Part shown: one piece after another, positions 33,889 to 43,738 of the stretch
How positions within the stretch are numbered: position 1 is the stretch's first letter
How the letters are laid out: each line of letters starts with the position of its first letter
Source of the DNA: Cyanobacteria bacterium FACHB-63
GTDB lineage: Bacteria > Cyanobacteriota > Cyanobacteriia > Leptolyngbyales > Leptolyngbyaceae
Assembly (NCBI GenBank): GCA_014695255.1
Contig: JACJNX010000075.1
Coordinates: forward strand, 1-64,000
Direction of reading: 5' to 3'
DNA length: 64,000 nucleotides
The notes under the pieces: model-generated
Told to the model about the DNA's origin: nothing
What the model saw: the letters and a program-made list of their open reading frames with translations, nothing else
Databases searched by the model: none
Translations under genes and position numbers: made by a program

Positions 33889-36021
33889 TCACCTCCTGGT
33901 TGTGAGTTCGGGAACTCGATAAGGATTGGCTAGCTCGACGATCGCGTCTAAGTCCAAAATCTCAGTAATTTGACCTTGAACTGTTGCATAACATTGAGAA
34001 CCCGGACGAATTGCCGCTCCTGTCACCGTCAGCGATTCTTCTACAATGTCAAGAATTTGGTTCACCATCAATCCAACAGTGCGATTCTGATCGAGTGTGA
34101 TTACGACGATGGAGATACTTTCCTCAAACTGATCGAGAGAACGAGACTTTCCGGTGAAAACTGCTTGTAGATCAATCAAAGCAACGACGCGATCGCCATA
34201 TTGCATCAGAAATTGTTGTCCAACTTGCTCAATCTTGGTTCTGGAAATTGTTTCTAGTCGAGTTGCCTGAGTTAGAACAATTCCCATGCGAGTATTCTCA
34301 GTCCCAAGCACAATCAGGATTAATTGACGATCGTGCGGCCCTGATTGGGAGACAGCCGTTAAAGTGGGGGTCTGCTTTTGAATGCCCGCATATCGAGCAA
34401 GCCCAGCGGCATCAAGGATCAGCGCCGCAGTTCCATCTCCTAAAACGGTTGCACCTGCAAACATTTCTAGCGACTTTAACTGTTTACTGAGCGGCTTAAT
34501 CACAATATCTTGCGTATCTTCAATGTCATCCACAATCAAACCATAGTGATATCGATCAACTGTGATCACCACGAAATAAACTACTTCGGTTGCTGCGGTT
34601 GATAGCTGTAGAACGGAAGCAAGCTTAACCAAAGGAAGGATCTGTCCGCGCAGTCGATACACAGGAACATTCAGCACTGTTTCAATGCTTTGATCAATTT
34701 GCTCTTGTCCTTCGATTCTCACCAGTTCCTGTATGCTGGCTTGAGGAATTGCGAATCGTTCACCTCCACTTCTTACCAGCAGCGTCGGAATAATGGCTAA
34801 CGTCAGGGGAATTTTCAGGCAAAATGTAGTTCCTTGTCCTAATTGGCTCTCGACCTCGACTGTGCCTTTAACCGATTCAATATTCCGTCGCACGACATCT
34901 AAACCAACTCCGCGCCCAGATAAGCGTGTTACCTCTGTTGCCGTCGAAAATCCTGGCTGAAAAATTAAATCTAACGCTTCTTGATTGCTGATTAATTCCG
35001 CTTCGGTGGCGCTGATTAAGCCGAGTTGCTGCGATCGCACTTTAATCTGATCAGGATCAATTCCCGCGCCATCGTCGCTGACTTCTAGAATTACTTTGCC
35101 GCTTTCTTGAGCGGCTCTCAATTTAAGCGTACCGGCAGCCGATTTACCCGCTGCCAATCTCGCCGTTGAGAGTTCAATCCCATGATCAATACAGTTACGA
35201 ATTAAATGCGTCAGAGGATCTTTAATCGCTGCGACAATACTACGATCGAGTTCGGTTTCACCCCCTTCAAGCACCAGCGTTACTTCTTTACTACAGGCGA
35301 TCGCCAAATCTCGCACAAATCGAGGCAGAGTCCGCCAGAGTGTATGAATCGACTGCATTCGCGTCTGCATGACTTGATCTTGCAGTTCACTTGTAATCAA
35401 ATTAATTTGCTGACAGGTTGAAATTAGGGCAGAATCGCTGCTTGTTGCAGTAAGTTGAAGCACTCGATTGCGAGCGAGAACCAGTTCACCCATCAGGTTC
35501 ATCAAATGATCGAGCAAATCGATTTGAACCCGAATCGTAGAATCAAACTGGGTGACAGGCTTTGCTTCAGCATCACTTTCTATAGGACTGATGCCATCGA
35601 TCGCAGCGTCCACTGTGCAAAGCGCTGTTAATGTTGCAATCAAACTGGAATAATCCTGATTGCCTTCGGTTTTGGTGATTTCGATCGTGCGTAAAATCTG
35701 TCGAATCACGTCTGTAAGTTGCAGCAGCACCGTTGCAATCTCAGGAGAAATTCGGCGCTGCGCCGTCCGAATCTTGTCGAGCAATGCCTCTCCCGCATGA
35801 GCGATCGCTTCAAGCTTCGGAAATGGAATGAATCCACAGTTTCCCTTAATCGTGTGCAAGGCCCGATACATCCGATGCAGCAGCGCTGAGTCAAGAGAAC
35901 TATTTTCTAGGCGTAAAACGTCCTGCTCGAACTGGGCAAGAATCTCGTGACTCTCAACCAAAAAAACCTTTAAATCCTCTGCGTCGATTTCATTCAAAGG
36001 CTGCATGTACTCCGGACTCAA
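33889..36021 (-). CDS. cheA: CheA histidine kinase with two CheW-like domains
   Basis: This 710-residue kinase has an N-terminal Hpt domain with phosphoacceptor His56 (YRALHTIKGNCGF), a dimerisation domain near 165-230 (LLDHLMNLMGELVLARNRVL), and an HATPase with LIRNCIDHGIE, DDGAGID and SGRGVGLDVV. A CheW-like P5 domain follows at about 420-545, and a second CheW-like domain at about 565-705 (LILIVLGTENTRMGIVL, then VVALIDLQAVF). There is no P2 CheY-binding domain and no fused receiver. It is the first gene of the operon; an alternative start is Met6. The receiver encoded divergently is a natural phosphate acceptor (inference). Confidence 0.94.
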   Translation of the reverse strand: MSPEYMQPLNEIDAEDLKVFLVESHEILAQFEQDVLRLENSSLDSALLHRMYRALHTIKGNCGFIPFPKLEAIAHAGEALLDKIRTAQRRISPEIATVLLQLTDVIRQILRTIEITKTEGNQDYSSLIATLTALCTVDAAIDGISPIESDAEAKPVTQFDSTIRVQIDLLDHLMNLMGELVLARNRVLQLTATSSDSALISTCQQINLITSELQDQVMQTRMQSIHTLWRTLPRFVRDLAIACSKEVTLVLEGGETELDRSIVAAIKDPLTHLIRNCIDHGIELSTARLAAGKSAAGTLKLRAAQESGKVILEVSDDGAGIDPDQIKVRSQQLGLISATEAELISNQEALDLIFQPGFSTATEVTRLSGRGVGLDVVRRNIESVKGTVEVESQLGQGTTFCLKIPLTLAIIPTLLVRSGGERFAIPQASIQELVRIEGQEQIDQSIETVLNVPVYRLRGQILPLVKLASVLQLSTAATEVVYFVVITVDRYHYGLIVDDIEDTQDIVIKPLSKQLKSLEMFAGATVLGDGTAALILDAAGLARYAGIQKQTPTLTAVSQSGPHDRQLILIVLGTENTRMGIVLTQATRLETISRTKIEQVGQQFLMQYGDRVVALIDLQAVFTGKSRSLDQFEESISIVVITLDQNRTVGLMVNQILDIVEESLTVTGAAIRPGSQCYATVQGQITEILDLDAIVELANPYRVPELTTRR

Positions 36022-36210
36022 CAGGTGCCCACTATTCCTATCCTACGGAGGATGAACGCCGCTCACAATCTGTCCTAAGATAGACGTTGGCGTAAAAGAA
36101 ATGCTGAAGACTAATGAAAATTCATCTGATAGGGGGATATAGATCGTCCGACCTGCGGCTCGGCTGAACTCCATAGAATGACGTGAGCAGTAGTGAAAGA
36201 GGCAGGAACC

Positions 36211-36600
36211 GTGGACGATGCAAATTTGACTTCAGTGCTAATTGTGGACGATGCAGCGTTCTCGCGACGGATGCTTCGCAAGTATGTAGAAGCGGAAGGC
36301 TACCAAGTTCTAGAAGCCAGTAATGGGCAACAGGCGCTAGAGATGGTGCAGCAACATCACCCAAGCTGTATTTTGACAGATTTGCTCATGCCGGATGTGG
36401 ATGGCTTTCAACTCTTGCAAATGCTACAAGAGCAAGGTGAAGTAATTCCGATCGTAATTATCACAGCGGATATCCAGGATGCTTCGCGCGAACGTGGAGT
36501 TGCATTGGGAGCCGCAAGCTTCATCAACAAACCCGCAAAAGAAGATCAAGTGCGGCAGACGATTCGCCAACTCTTGCAGCCAGAAGGAGCCGATGTTTGA
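36211..36600 (+). CDS. CheY-like receiver divergent from cheA
   Basis: This 129-residue single receiver has VLIVDDAAFSRRMLRKYVEA, phosphoacceptor Asp in CILTDLLMPDVDG, and Lys in FINKPAKED. The frame is open from GTG 36193, but GTG 36211 has AGGA at a proper distance (36204-36207), so I chose it. Its stop overlaps the cheC start by one base. It is the likely output regulator of the adjacent CheA. Confidence 0.92.
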   Translation: MDDANLTSVLIVDDAAFSRRMLRKYVEAEGYQVLEASNGQQALEMVQQHHPSCILTDLLMPDVDGFQLLQMLQEQGEVIPIVIITADIQDASRERGVALGAASFINKPAKEDQVRQTIRQLLQPEGADV

Positions 36601-37223
36601 TGCCACTGATTACAGACGAGCAACTGGATGCGCTTCAGGAGTTTATCAACATTGGTGTGGGGCGGGCTGGAGCGATGCTGAACGAAATGGTGGCATCCCC
36701 GATCGTGCTAAACGTTCCAGTTTTACAAGTGTTTAATAGCAAAACCTTGCAGCAAGAACTAGCAGGGCAGTTTAGCGATCATTGTTTATCCACTGTGGGA
36801 TTAAAATTCTCAGGCAGCTTTACTGGCAGCGCAGAATTAGTCTTTCCGACGGATAGTGCTGCTGCACTCGTCTCGCTGTTAACGGGTGAAGAGCGCGATT
36901 CTCCCGATCTGGATGCCGTGAAAATTGGCACCTTGACCGAAGTGGGAAACATTGTGATCAACGGAGTGCTCGGATCAATCAGTAACTTATTGCGGCGACA
37001 AATGGATTACGCGCTGCCGACCTACTCCGAAGACACGATCAACCATCTCTTATCTGAAAATTATCCCTCTGAACTCGATACTATTTTTTTCCTTGCCCAA
37101 GCAAGATTTGAGATCGAACAGCTTGAGATTATGGGCGAAATTATTCTAATTTTTGAAATGGCTTCCTTCGATGCGCTCCTAAGCTGTATTAATGAAGAAC
37201 TGAGTCTAATCTCATCGTTGTGA
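36600..37223 (+). CDS. CheC-like phosphatase of the receiver
   Basis: This 207-residue protein has the duplicated CheC signature: ALQEFINIGVGRAGAMLNEM near the N-terminus and LTEVGNIVINGVLGSISN in the middle, each with the Glu and Asn pair that attacks the receiver phosphate. CheC/CheX/FliY proteins dephosphorylate CheY-P. Translation is coupled to the receiver gene by a one-base overlap (TGATG). Two active centres suggest a CheC type rather than CheX. Confidence 0.88.
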   Translation: MPLITDEQLDALQEFINIGVGRAGAMLNEMVASPIVLNVPVLQVFNSKTLQQELAGQFSDHCLSTVGLKFSGSFTGSAELVFPTDSAAALVSLLTGEERDSPDLDAVKIGTLTEVGNIVINGVLGSISNLLRRQMDYALPTYSEDTINHLLSENYPSELDTIFFLAQARFEIEQLEIMGEIILIFEMASFDALLSCINEELSLISSL

Positions 37224-37242
37224 GCAGGAGCAGTTCAATCTC

Positions 37243-38856
37243 ATGTCCCAGGGTCACGATCGCTTCAGCCTATTAGATCAAATCCCCCTCGGTGTCTGCG
37301 TTCTACGCGCTGATTATCAAGTGGTATTTTGGAATCACTGTCTAGAAGAGTGGACAAAAATTCCGCGCGATCGCATTAAGGGACAAGTGATTCGCGAATT
37401 TTTCCCCCGGTTTGCTGAAGCCCTTTATGTCAATCGCTTGGCTCCCATTTTTGCCGGAGGCCCGCCGACGATTTTCTCCTCACAACTGCATCACTATTTG
37501 ATTCCAGCAACGCTCTCAAATGGCAGCAAGCGCATTCAGCACACCACGATCACGGCAATTCCCGCCGATGAGGGAGAAGCATTTTATGCCATGATCTCGA
37601 TTCAAGATGTCACGGATCTAACCTTTCGCGTTCAGGACTATCGGCAGATGCGCGATCGGGCAGTTGCCGAAGCCAAAGAGCGCAAACATGCTCAAGAACG
37701 CGCCGAAAGTGCAAACCGGGTCAAAGACGAATTTCTGGCGGTGGTTTCCCACGAACTGCGGACACCCCTCAATCCCATCCTCGGCTGGTCGAAATTACTG
37801 GCTGAAGGCAGACTTTCGGGTGCGGCTGTTCAACGTGCCCTCGATACGATCGCCAGAAACGCAGCCCTACAAGCCCAATTAATCGATGACTTACTCGATG
37901 TTTCTCGAATTCTGCGCGGCAAATTAACGCTCGCTCGGCACAGGGTCGATCTCGTTCTGATTGTGCAAGCCGCGCTCGATACTGTCCGGTTGATGGCAGA
38001 GAATAAGGCGATCACGATCGTGCTACATGCTGATCGCGCGGCTCCGGTTGTGGGGGATACTATGCGACTTCAACAAGTGGTGTGGAACTTGCTCACCAAT
38101 GCGATCAAGTTTACCCCAGCGGGCGGCACGATCGAGGTGACACTCCGCCGCGAATCTAAGCAAACGATTTTGTCTATTCAAGATACGGGAATAGGCATTG
38201 CGCCAGATTTTCTGCCGTTTGTGTTTGAGGCGTTTCGTCAAGCGGACGCTTCTAGTACGCGCAAGGTCGGCGGCTTAGGCCTAGGGCTAGCCATCACGCG
38301 AAATTTAGTTGAGCTTCACGGCGGAACAATCAAGGCAGAGAGTGTCGGGGTTGAGCAGGGTTCAACCTTTGCGATCGCGCTGCCGAATCCTCAAGCGGAA
38401 AGTCAGGTGATCAAATTTCCTCATTCTTTAGAGCAAGGTAAAGACGTGAACCTGGTTGGGGTGCGCGTTCTGATCATTGACGATGAGCAAGATAGCCGCG
38501 ATTTGATTCAGTTTGTGCTGGAAAGCAGTGGTGCGATCGTGACTGCTACAGACTCAGTTGCAGCTGCGATCGCTGCGCTCAATCGTTATACGCCCGATTT
38601 AATTGTGAGTGACTTAGGAATGCCAGAGGCAGATGGGTTTGACTTAATTCAAGCGGTGCGATCGCGCTCTGATCAGGCGAAGCAGATTCCTGCGATCGCG
38701 CTTACAGCTTATGCGTCTGAGTTGACCCATCAGCAAACCCTTCTCGCTGGATTTCAGCAGCATCTTGTTAAGCCCATTCACCCGGATAAACTGCTTGAGG
38801 CGGCTAGCCAGTTAGTAATGCTGAATCAAACACCCCATCAACGAGAAGTCCGGTAG
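37243..38856 (+). CDS. Hybrid sensor histidine kinase (PAS-HisKA-HATPase-REC)
   Basis: This 537-residue soluble kinase has an N-terminal PAS-like domain (about 8-125, LGVCVLRADYQVVFWN), a coiled linker, HisKA with His170 (VVSHELRTPLNPILGW), and HATPase with NAIKFTPAGG, DTGIGIA and GGLGLGLAI. The C-terminal receiver has Asp457 (LIVSDLGMPEADG). It follows cheC by 19 bases, so the receiver-cheC-kinase form one operon. Its kinase-receiver half is closely related to the kinase at 59.6 kb. Confidence 0.93.
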   Translation: MSQGHDRFSLLDQIPLGVCVLRADYQVVFWNHCLEEWTKIPRDRIKGQVIREFFPRFAEALYVNRLAPIFAGGPPTIFSSQLHHYLIPATLSNGSKRIQHTTITAIPADEGEAFYAMISIQDVTDLTFRVQDYRQMRDRAVAEAKERKHAQERAESANRVKDEFLAVVSHELRTPLNPILGWSKLLAEGRLSGAAVQRALDTIARNAALQAQLIDDLLDVSRILRGKLTLARHRVDLVLIVQAALDTVRLMAENKAITIVLHADRAAPVVGDTMRLQQVVWNLLTNAIKFTPAGGTIEVTLRRESKQTILSIQDTGIGIAPDFLPFVFEAFRQADASSTRKVGGLGLGLAITRNLVELHGGTIKAESVGVEQGSTFAIALPNPQAESQVIKFPHSLEQGKDVNLVGVRVLIIDDEQDSRDLIQFVLESSGAIVTATDSVAAAIAALNRYTPDLIVSDLGMPEADGFDLIQAVRSRSDQAKQIPAIALTAYASELTHQQTLLAGFQQHLVKPIHPDKLLEAASQLVMLNQTPHQREVR

Positions 38857-38903
38857 AAAGAATTCACTTGGGGACTTAGAGAAAAGGCGTTCCCTCACCT
38901 CAA

Positions 38904-39004
38904 AGGATGTTTGAGAAGTATCGTTGGTTGGATTCACCCGCCCCGGACTGGAAGTCGGGGCGAGATCGAGCGGAGTGAAGCTTTTTATACTTTTCAAACC
39001 TCCT
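38904..39004. repeat. Structured inverted repeat between convergent genes (copy 2)
   Basis: Imperfect outer arms (AGGATGTTTGAGAAGTAT, 38904-38921, and the complement of AGGAGGTTTGAAAAGTAT, 38987-39004) flank a perfect CGCCCCG (38939-38945)/CGGGGCG (38956-38962) hairpin with loop GACTGGAAGT, then a GAG-rich stretch and GCTTTTT. It sits between the convergent kinase and glgX genes and ends one base before the glgX stop. The order of parts matches 21796-21873. Confidence 0.7.
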
Positions 39005-39005
39005 C

Positions 39006-41129
39006 TTAAGTAAACTGGCGTAACACAATAATCGATCGTGCCATCAAAGGAACCGCTTGATGAGAGGCAAAAATCCGCTCCTCTTGAATAAAGCGAGGCT
39101 CTTTGGTATCGATTAACATTTGCCATTCTTTGTCTGCAAGCGCCTGCGGCAAAACGAACTCGATCGTTTCCCAATAGGCATTAAACAGCAGCAGAAAGCT
39201 ATCATCTCTAATTTTTTGCCCTTGAGGTCCGGGACTGGGAATTCGATCGCCGTTGAGAAACACACCGATCGATTTGGGGTACCCTTCTTGCCACTCTTCC
39301 TCGGTATGTTCTGTTCCATCTGGGTCAAACCAAGCAATATCCGGTACTCCCCGAATCGCCTGCCCCTGGAACCACTTGCGGCGACGGAATACCGGATGCT
39401 GACGGCGGAAATAAATCAGCTCCCGACAGAAATTGACCAAATCCTGATTGCCATTGACCAAATTCCAATCAAACCAGGAGATTTCGCTGTCTTGGCAGTA
39501 GCCGTTGTTGTTGCCTCTTTGCGATCGACCCAATTCATCGCCCCCCAACAGCATTGGAATTCCTTGGGACAACATCAGAGTGACGAGCAGATTGCGCCGT
39601 TGCCGCTCCCGGAGTTTTAAAACTTCCGGGTCGTCTGTTTCTCCTTCGACTCCACAGTTCCAAGAGCGATTGTGGCTTTCTCCATCGCGATTGTCTTCGC
39701 TGTTAGCTTCGTTATGTTTTTCGTTGTAGCTGACTAAATCATTCAGCGTAAAACCATCATGCGCCGTGATGAAGTTAATGCTGGCATTCGGTCGTCTACC
39801 ATTTTGCTGGAAGTATAAGTCAGGACTGCCCGTGAGCCGATAAGCGAACTCTCCTAACGTCTCGTCTTCCCCCCGCCAAAAATCCCGCACTGTATCGCGA
39901 TATTTACCGTTCCACTCTGACCACAGCACTGGGAAGTTTCCAACTTGATAGCCGCCCTCGCCCACGTCCCACGGCTCAGCAATCAGCTTTACATCCGCCA
40001 ATATTGGATCTTGATGAATGATGTTGAAGAACGCAGCCAAGCTGTCCACTTCATACAACTCCCGCGCCAAAGCAGAAGCTAGATCAAAGCGGAAGCCATC
40101 TACATGCATTTCTGTGACCCAATAGCGCAAGCTATCGGTGATCAGCTTCAAGACTTGAGGATGTCCGGCAGAGAGCGAATTACCACAGCCTGTAAAGTCC
40201 ATGTAATAGCGCTTATTATCGCCAACTAGATGATAGTAGTTGCTGTTATCAATTCCCCGGAGGGAGAGCGTTGGTCCTAAGTGATTGCCTTCTCCGGTGT
40301 GGTTGTAAACTACGTCGAGAATGACTTCAATTCCAGCCCGATGCAAAGCTTTCACCATTTCCTTAAATTCAGCCACTTGTTGCCCTAGCGCTCCATTGGC
40401 ACTGTAAGCGGCGTGAGGTGCAAAGTAGTTGATCGAGTCGTAGCCCCAATAGTTCTTCAGTCCTTTGTCGGCAAGATGTCCGGGGTAGGCGAGAAAGTGG
40501 TGAATTGGCATCAGTTCAACTGCCGTAATGCCCAACCGCTGCAAGTGTTCGATCGCCGCCGGATGCGCCATACCTGCATAAGTTCCCCGTAGCGCTTCAG
40601 GAATATCTGGATGTAGCTTGGTAAAGCCCTTAACATGAACTTCGTAGATAATTGTTTCATGCCAGGGAGTCCGCAATAGCTGGTCGCCTTCCCAATTAAA
40701 GGATTGATCCACTACTACCGATTTAGGCATCAGTGCAGCGCTATCCAGTTCTGAGAAAGATAAGTCTGCATCCGGGCTATTCCAGTCATACCCGAAAAGT
40801 TCAGGACCGTTCCGCACGTCTCCGTCGATCGCTTTGCCATAAGGATCAATCAGAAGCTTGTTGGGGTTGAAGCGAAATCCTTGTTCCGGTTCATAAGCTC
40901 CATGCACTCGGTAGCCGTATCGCTGTCCTGGCCCTACACCGGGCAAATACCCGTACCACACAAAGTTATTCACTTCGGTCAGCTTTACCCGTGTCTCTTG
41001 ATCGTCGCGATCGAACAGGCACAATTCAACCGCAGTTGCATTCTCAGAGAACAGGGCAAAGTTGGTTCCTTTTCCATCCCAATAGGCACCCAGGGGATAG
41101 ACGTTACCAGGCCATACGGAAACATGCAT
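39006..41129 (-). CDS. glgX: Glycogen debranching enzyme (GlgX, isoamylase type)
   Basis: This 707-residue GH13 enzyme hydrolyses alpha-1,6 branches of glycogen. It has an N-terminal CBM48 (about 5-95, [19 protein letters not shown]) and a TIM barrel with [14 protein letters not shown], nucleophile Asp in [12 protein letters not shown], acid Glu in [12 protein letters not shown] and third Asp in [13 protein letters not shown]. The frame is open from 41222, but ATG 41129 (MHVSVWPG) is the family start. It is cytoplasmic and stands alone. Confidence 0.94.
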   Translation of the reverse strand: MHVSVWPGNVYPLGAYWDGKGTNFALFSENATAVELCLFDRDDQETRVKLTEVNNFVWYGYLPGVGPGQRYGYRVHGAYEPEQGFRFNPNKLLIDPYGKAIDGDVRNGPELFGYDWNSPDADLSFSELDSAALMPKSVVVDQSFNWEGDQLLRTPWHETIIYEVHVKGFTKLHPDIPEALRGTYAGMAHPAAIEHLQRLGITAVELMPIHHFLAYPGHLADKGLKNYWGYDSINYFAPHAAYSANGALGQQVAEFKEMVKALHRAGIEVILDVVYNHTGEGNHLGPTLSLRGIDNSNYYHLVGDNKRYYMDFTGCGNSLSAGHPQVLKLITDSLRYWVTEMHVDGFRFDLASALARELYEVDSLAAFFNIIHQDPILADVKLIAEPWDVGEGGYQVGNFPVLWSEWNGKYRDTVRDFWRGEDETLGEFAYRLTGSPDLYFQQNGRRPNASINFITAHDGFTLNDLVSYNEKHNEANSEDNRDGESHNRSWNCGVEGETDDPEVLKLRERQRRNLLVTLMLSQGIPMLLGGDELGRSQRGNNNGYCQDSEISWFDWNLVNGNQDLVNFCRELIYFRRQHPVFRRRKWFQGQAIRGVPDIAWFDPDGTEHTEEEWQEGYPKSIGVFLNGDRIPSPGPQGQKIRDDSFLLLFNAYWETIEFVLPQALADKEWQMLIDTKEPRFIQEERIFASHQAVPLMARSIIVLRQFT

Positions 41130-41311
41130 AGTAGACTTTCGCTTAGAATTCAGGCGTGAACAATGGTGTGGCAGATTAAACGATCGGCTGAATGATTTAC
41201 AGCCATTAAGCTCGGTTTTCAATCGGCATATTTTTCGACAATAGGGATTACTAACGTTGTTGTCTATCGCTCTAGAGGCGGAATCGATCAGAGTGGGGAG
41301 TAGCGAAGCCT

Positions 41312-42361
41312 TTAATCTCCTTGCGCTTCTTCAAGGTGTAACAGACTGACGATCACACCTGCGATCGGCACTGCCAAAAAGACTCCTAATAGTCCTGAAA
41401 CCCTTGTTCCAACTAAGAGCGCAAAAAACACAACGACCGGGCTGAGATGAACGGTGCTTTGCATAATGCGCGGAGAAATAAAGTTATCCTGCAACTGTTG
41501 CAGAACCACGCAAATGGCTAGAACTTTAAGCGCAGTGAGCCAACCACTCTGCACCAAGATAACCAAGCAAACAAGCGACACTCCTAATGTTGCCCCAATT
41601 CCAGGAATGAGGTCAAATACTCCGACAGTAACCGCAAGCAAAAACGAAAATGGAATCTGAAACAGAACAAAAACCAGAAAAGTAGCAACACTCAGGAGAA
41701 ATGAAACCAGTAATTGACCTCGAAGAAAGCCGACAAAGTTTCTTTGTATTGCTTTGGCGACACGGCTTCGATGTTCAGTTGGAACTAATTTCAGTACGAG
41801 TTTCCACAGCTTTGCACCATCAATCAGCATGAAAAAGGCAACCACCAGCACAATGATAAATGTCACATAGTTCTGGAAAAGAATGGGTAGAGATTGGATT
41901 GTCCAATTTAAGCTTGATATAAATGCGTTGCGAATTTGAACTTCGATCGCATCAAGATTGAGTGGAATGTTGCGGGCCGCCAAAGCATTCTGCAACTGAT
42001 CGAGCGGATTGTTTGCGCTATTTAGCGTCTGGAGCAATAAAGCTGCTAATTGCTGAACCTGGTCGGCTAGCGTGAGCGCGATCGTAACCACGGCAACAAT
42101 GATGAAAATCAGGCTCAGCGCAATCACAAGACTCAGCGCAATACTTCTTTTGACAAAGCGCTCTAGATAGCGGACTGGATAGTTGAGCAGAAGCGCCAGA
42201 ATTGCTGATAACGCAAATACAAAAATCACATATTCAAAATACTGAAATAAAGCAACAAATACCCAGCCAGACGCAAAGAACAGCAGAAATCGAACCAAAG
42301 CATTCGTGCTGATTCGGCTCCAAAAGGACTGATGTTTTGTTGGGTCTGGTACTTGATCCAT
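41312..42361 (-). CDS. AI-2E family transporter (PerM/UPF0118)
   Basis: This 349-residue inner membrane protein has about eight hydrophobic helices and the polar central region typical of the family. The motif [14 protein letters not shown] and the C-terminal [20 protein letters not shown] are characteristic. Members export autoinducer-2, Na+ or other small molecules; the substrate here is unknown. No operon partner is close. The upstream 350 bases hold nothing else coding. Confidence 0.9.
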   Translation of the reverse strand: MDQVPDPTKHQSFWSRISTNALVRFLLFFASGWVFVALFQYFEYVIFVFALSAILALLLNYPVRYLERFVKRSIALSLVIALSLIFIIVAVVTIALTLADQVQQLAALLLQTLNSANNPLDQLQNALAARNIPLNLDAIEVQIRNAFISSLNWTIQSLPILFQNYVTFIIVLVVAFFMLIDGAKLWKLVLKLVPTEHRSRVAKAIQRNFVGFLRGQLLVSFLLSVATFLVFVLFQIPFSFLLAVTVGVFDLIPGIGATLGVSLVCLVILVQSGWLTALKVLAICVVLQQLQDNFISPRIMQSTVHLSPVVVFFALLVGTRVSGLLGVFLAVPIAGVIVSLLHLEEAQGD

Positions 42362-42637
42362 GAGAGCTACCTTTTTGACGATTGATCACAAAGCGGAGTA
42401 TACTGTTAGCGATCGGCGGTACTACTCTACCCAACACCACGAGCATCCAGAATACGTCAACGGAATCACTCAATCAATCTGCCCAAAAGTCTCTAGACTA
42501 AAAGTGCCAGTTAAATAATGCAGTGAGCAAAGTAGCTAGAGCGACCTTTGCATGAAGCGAAGCTAAAAAGCTTCTATCAATGGGTTGAGAGAAAGTTTGA
42601 AAATCTAAAAGTTATCGTCGTTTTCGTGCTGTCAAAC

Positions 42638-42677
42638 AAATAGAAGCGCTGCGGATCATACAGACCCAGCAGCGCTC
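42638..42677 (-). terminator. Terminator of the doxX gene
   Basis: AGCGCTGC (42645-42652) pairs with GCAGCGCT (42669-42676). Read on the minus strand the hairpin is followed by TCTATTTG. The rest of 42362-42713 is AT-rich spacer with a small GAAGCT/AGCTTC hairpin at 42559-42574 and no gene I can support. Confidence 0.6.
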
Positions 42678-42713
42678 CAACCGACTATTCAATGTCCGAT
42701 CGATCACGACTCT

Positions 42714-43259
42714 CTATGACTTAGCGACATCAGTTTGCTTCTGCTCAGCACTAGAAGCTTGATAAGCTTGCTCTAAGCGCATAAGCTGCTTCGCTTGAGC
42801 TGACAAAGCATTTGTATCCAGCCAGTTTGCAATCAAGGCATCGGTTGAGAATAAACCTGCTCCATTTACGACAAACACCAGAAAGCAAGCTGCATAAATC
42901 GCGGACAACTCTAAATAAGGTAGATTCAAGCCCGCTACGAGAATGTGATGATACATGGCAACACACATCGTACTGAATAAACCCAACGCTGCTGGACGAG
43001 TCAAAAAGCCAATCAGCAGTAATGGTGCGCCGATCGTCTCAGTGAGGGCGGCGAGATAGCTGAACACGATCGGGAAGGGTAGCCCGATGACCTCGACATA
43101 AGCATGAGCAAAGCTTTCAATGTCGGCAAACTTGTCAAGTCCGTTATGAATCATCATGATGCCCAAGACGGCTCTCAGAATCGCCCAAACCGTTTGCGAC
43201 CAGAAGTTAGGCGTAACCGTTGGTTTCAGAAGCGTCGTTAAAAAAGCAGAAGGTGCCAT
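42714..43259 (-). CDS. DoxX-family membrane protein
   Basis: This 181-residue protein has four membrane helices. ILRAVLGIMMIHNGLDKFAD, then LPFPIVFSYLAALTETIGAP and GFLTRPAALGL, match DoxX. The C-terminal 40 residues are a soluble Gln/Ala-rich tail. DoxX proteins relate to thiosulfate:quinone oxidoreductase subunits and to membrane redox-stress complexes; the role here is not known. It stands alone, with a terminator after it. Confidence 0.88.
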   Translation of the reverse strand: MAPSAFLTTLLKPTVTPNFWSQTVWAILRAVLGIMMIHNGLDKFADIESFAHAYVEVIGLPFPIVFSYLAALTETIGAPLLLIGFLTRPAALGLFSTMCVAMYHHILVAGLNLPYLELSAIYAACFLVFVVNGAGLFSTDALIANWLDTNALSAQAKQLMRLEQAYQASSAEQKQTDVAKS

Positions 43260-43738
43260 AGGTTTAGAATTGCGCTATGAGGGGAAGCATTAACTTATGT
43301 TAAGTATAACATTAAGAAACGCAAAGAGACACGAGCTGTACCGTGTGTTTTCTCAGTTAATGGGACTTTGAAGTTTGCTCTCTCTTTGGGCAGAATCGCG
43401 CTAAGGCGTGGAAGCTCCTGGAAGTCAGGAGCTTCAGGTGGTTTTTGGGTTGTTTTTTGAATGACTTCTGGAAGGGCAACCGTGATCTGTCGCTCTGCTA
43501 TTTCAGCCCTTAGATAGAAAGTCTTACAATAAACTTTACTTCTCTTAATATTGTGATTAAGGTTTGTGAATAGATCTAGCAGTCTTCTAGGTAGATTTTC
43601 AGAAACGCGCCACCCACCAGTCCTTTCACTGGCATCCCTGTTGCTAGCAGAGTGGATACCTTCCACTTCAAGGGCTGAGGCATTTCTGTTGGAAGGCTTA
43701 GTCTCTACTAAATGAGCAGAATCTAAAGGATAAAAGTG
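43260..43738. other. Non-coding region with hairpins, possible mobile-element remnant
   Basis: About 480 bases without a supported gene. It contains two hairpins: 43411-43435 (listed separately) and CCTTCCA (43659-43665)/TGGAAGG (43690-43696). Both strands have medium open frames with odd composition. The look is that of a decayed insertion-sequence end, but no transposase motif is visible. Confidence 0.4.
43411..43435. repeat. Perfect hairpin GAAGCTCCTG/CAGGAGCTTC
   Basis: A 10-bp perfect stem with loop GAAGT is followed on the plus strand by T-rich sequence. The TGGAAGT apex is also found in the 38.9 kb repeat loop. It resembles a terminator, but no plus-strand gene precedes it. Confidence 0.6.

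Noticed and set aside
42234-42473. 79-codon minus-strand frame at the start of the AI-2E gene
   Set aside because: It overlaps the transporter coding region in another frame and has no motif.
43562-43713. Plus-strand frame resembling a transposase C-terminus
   Set aside because: No catalytic or zinc motifs of TnpB are visible; the similarity was only an impression.
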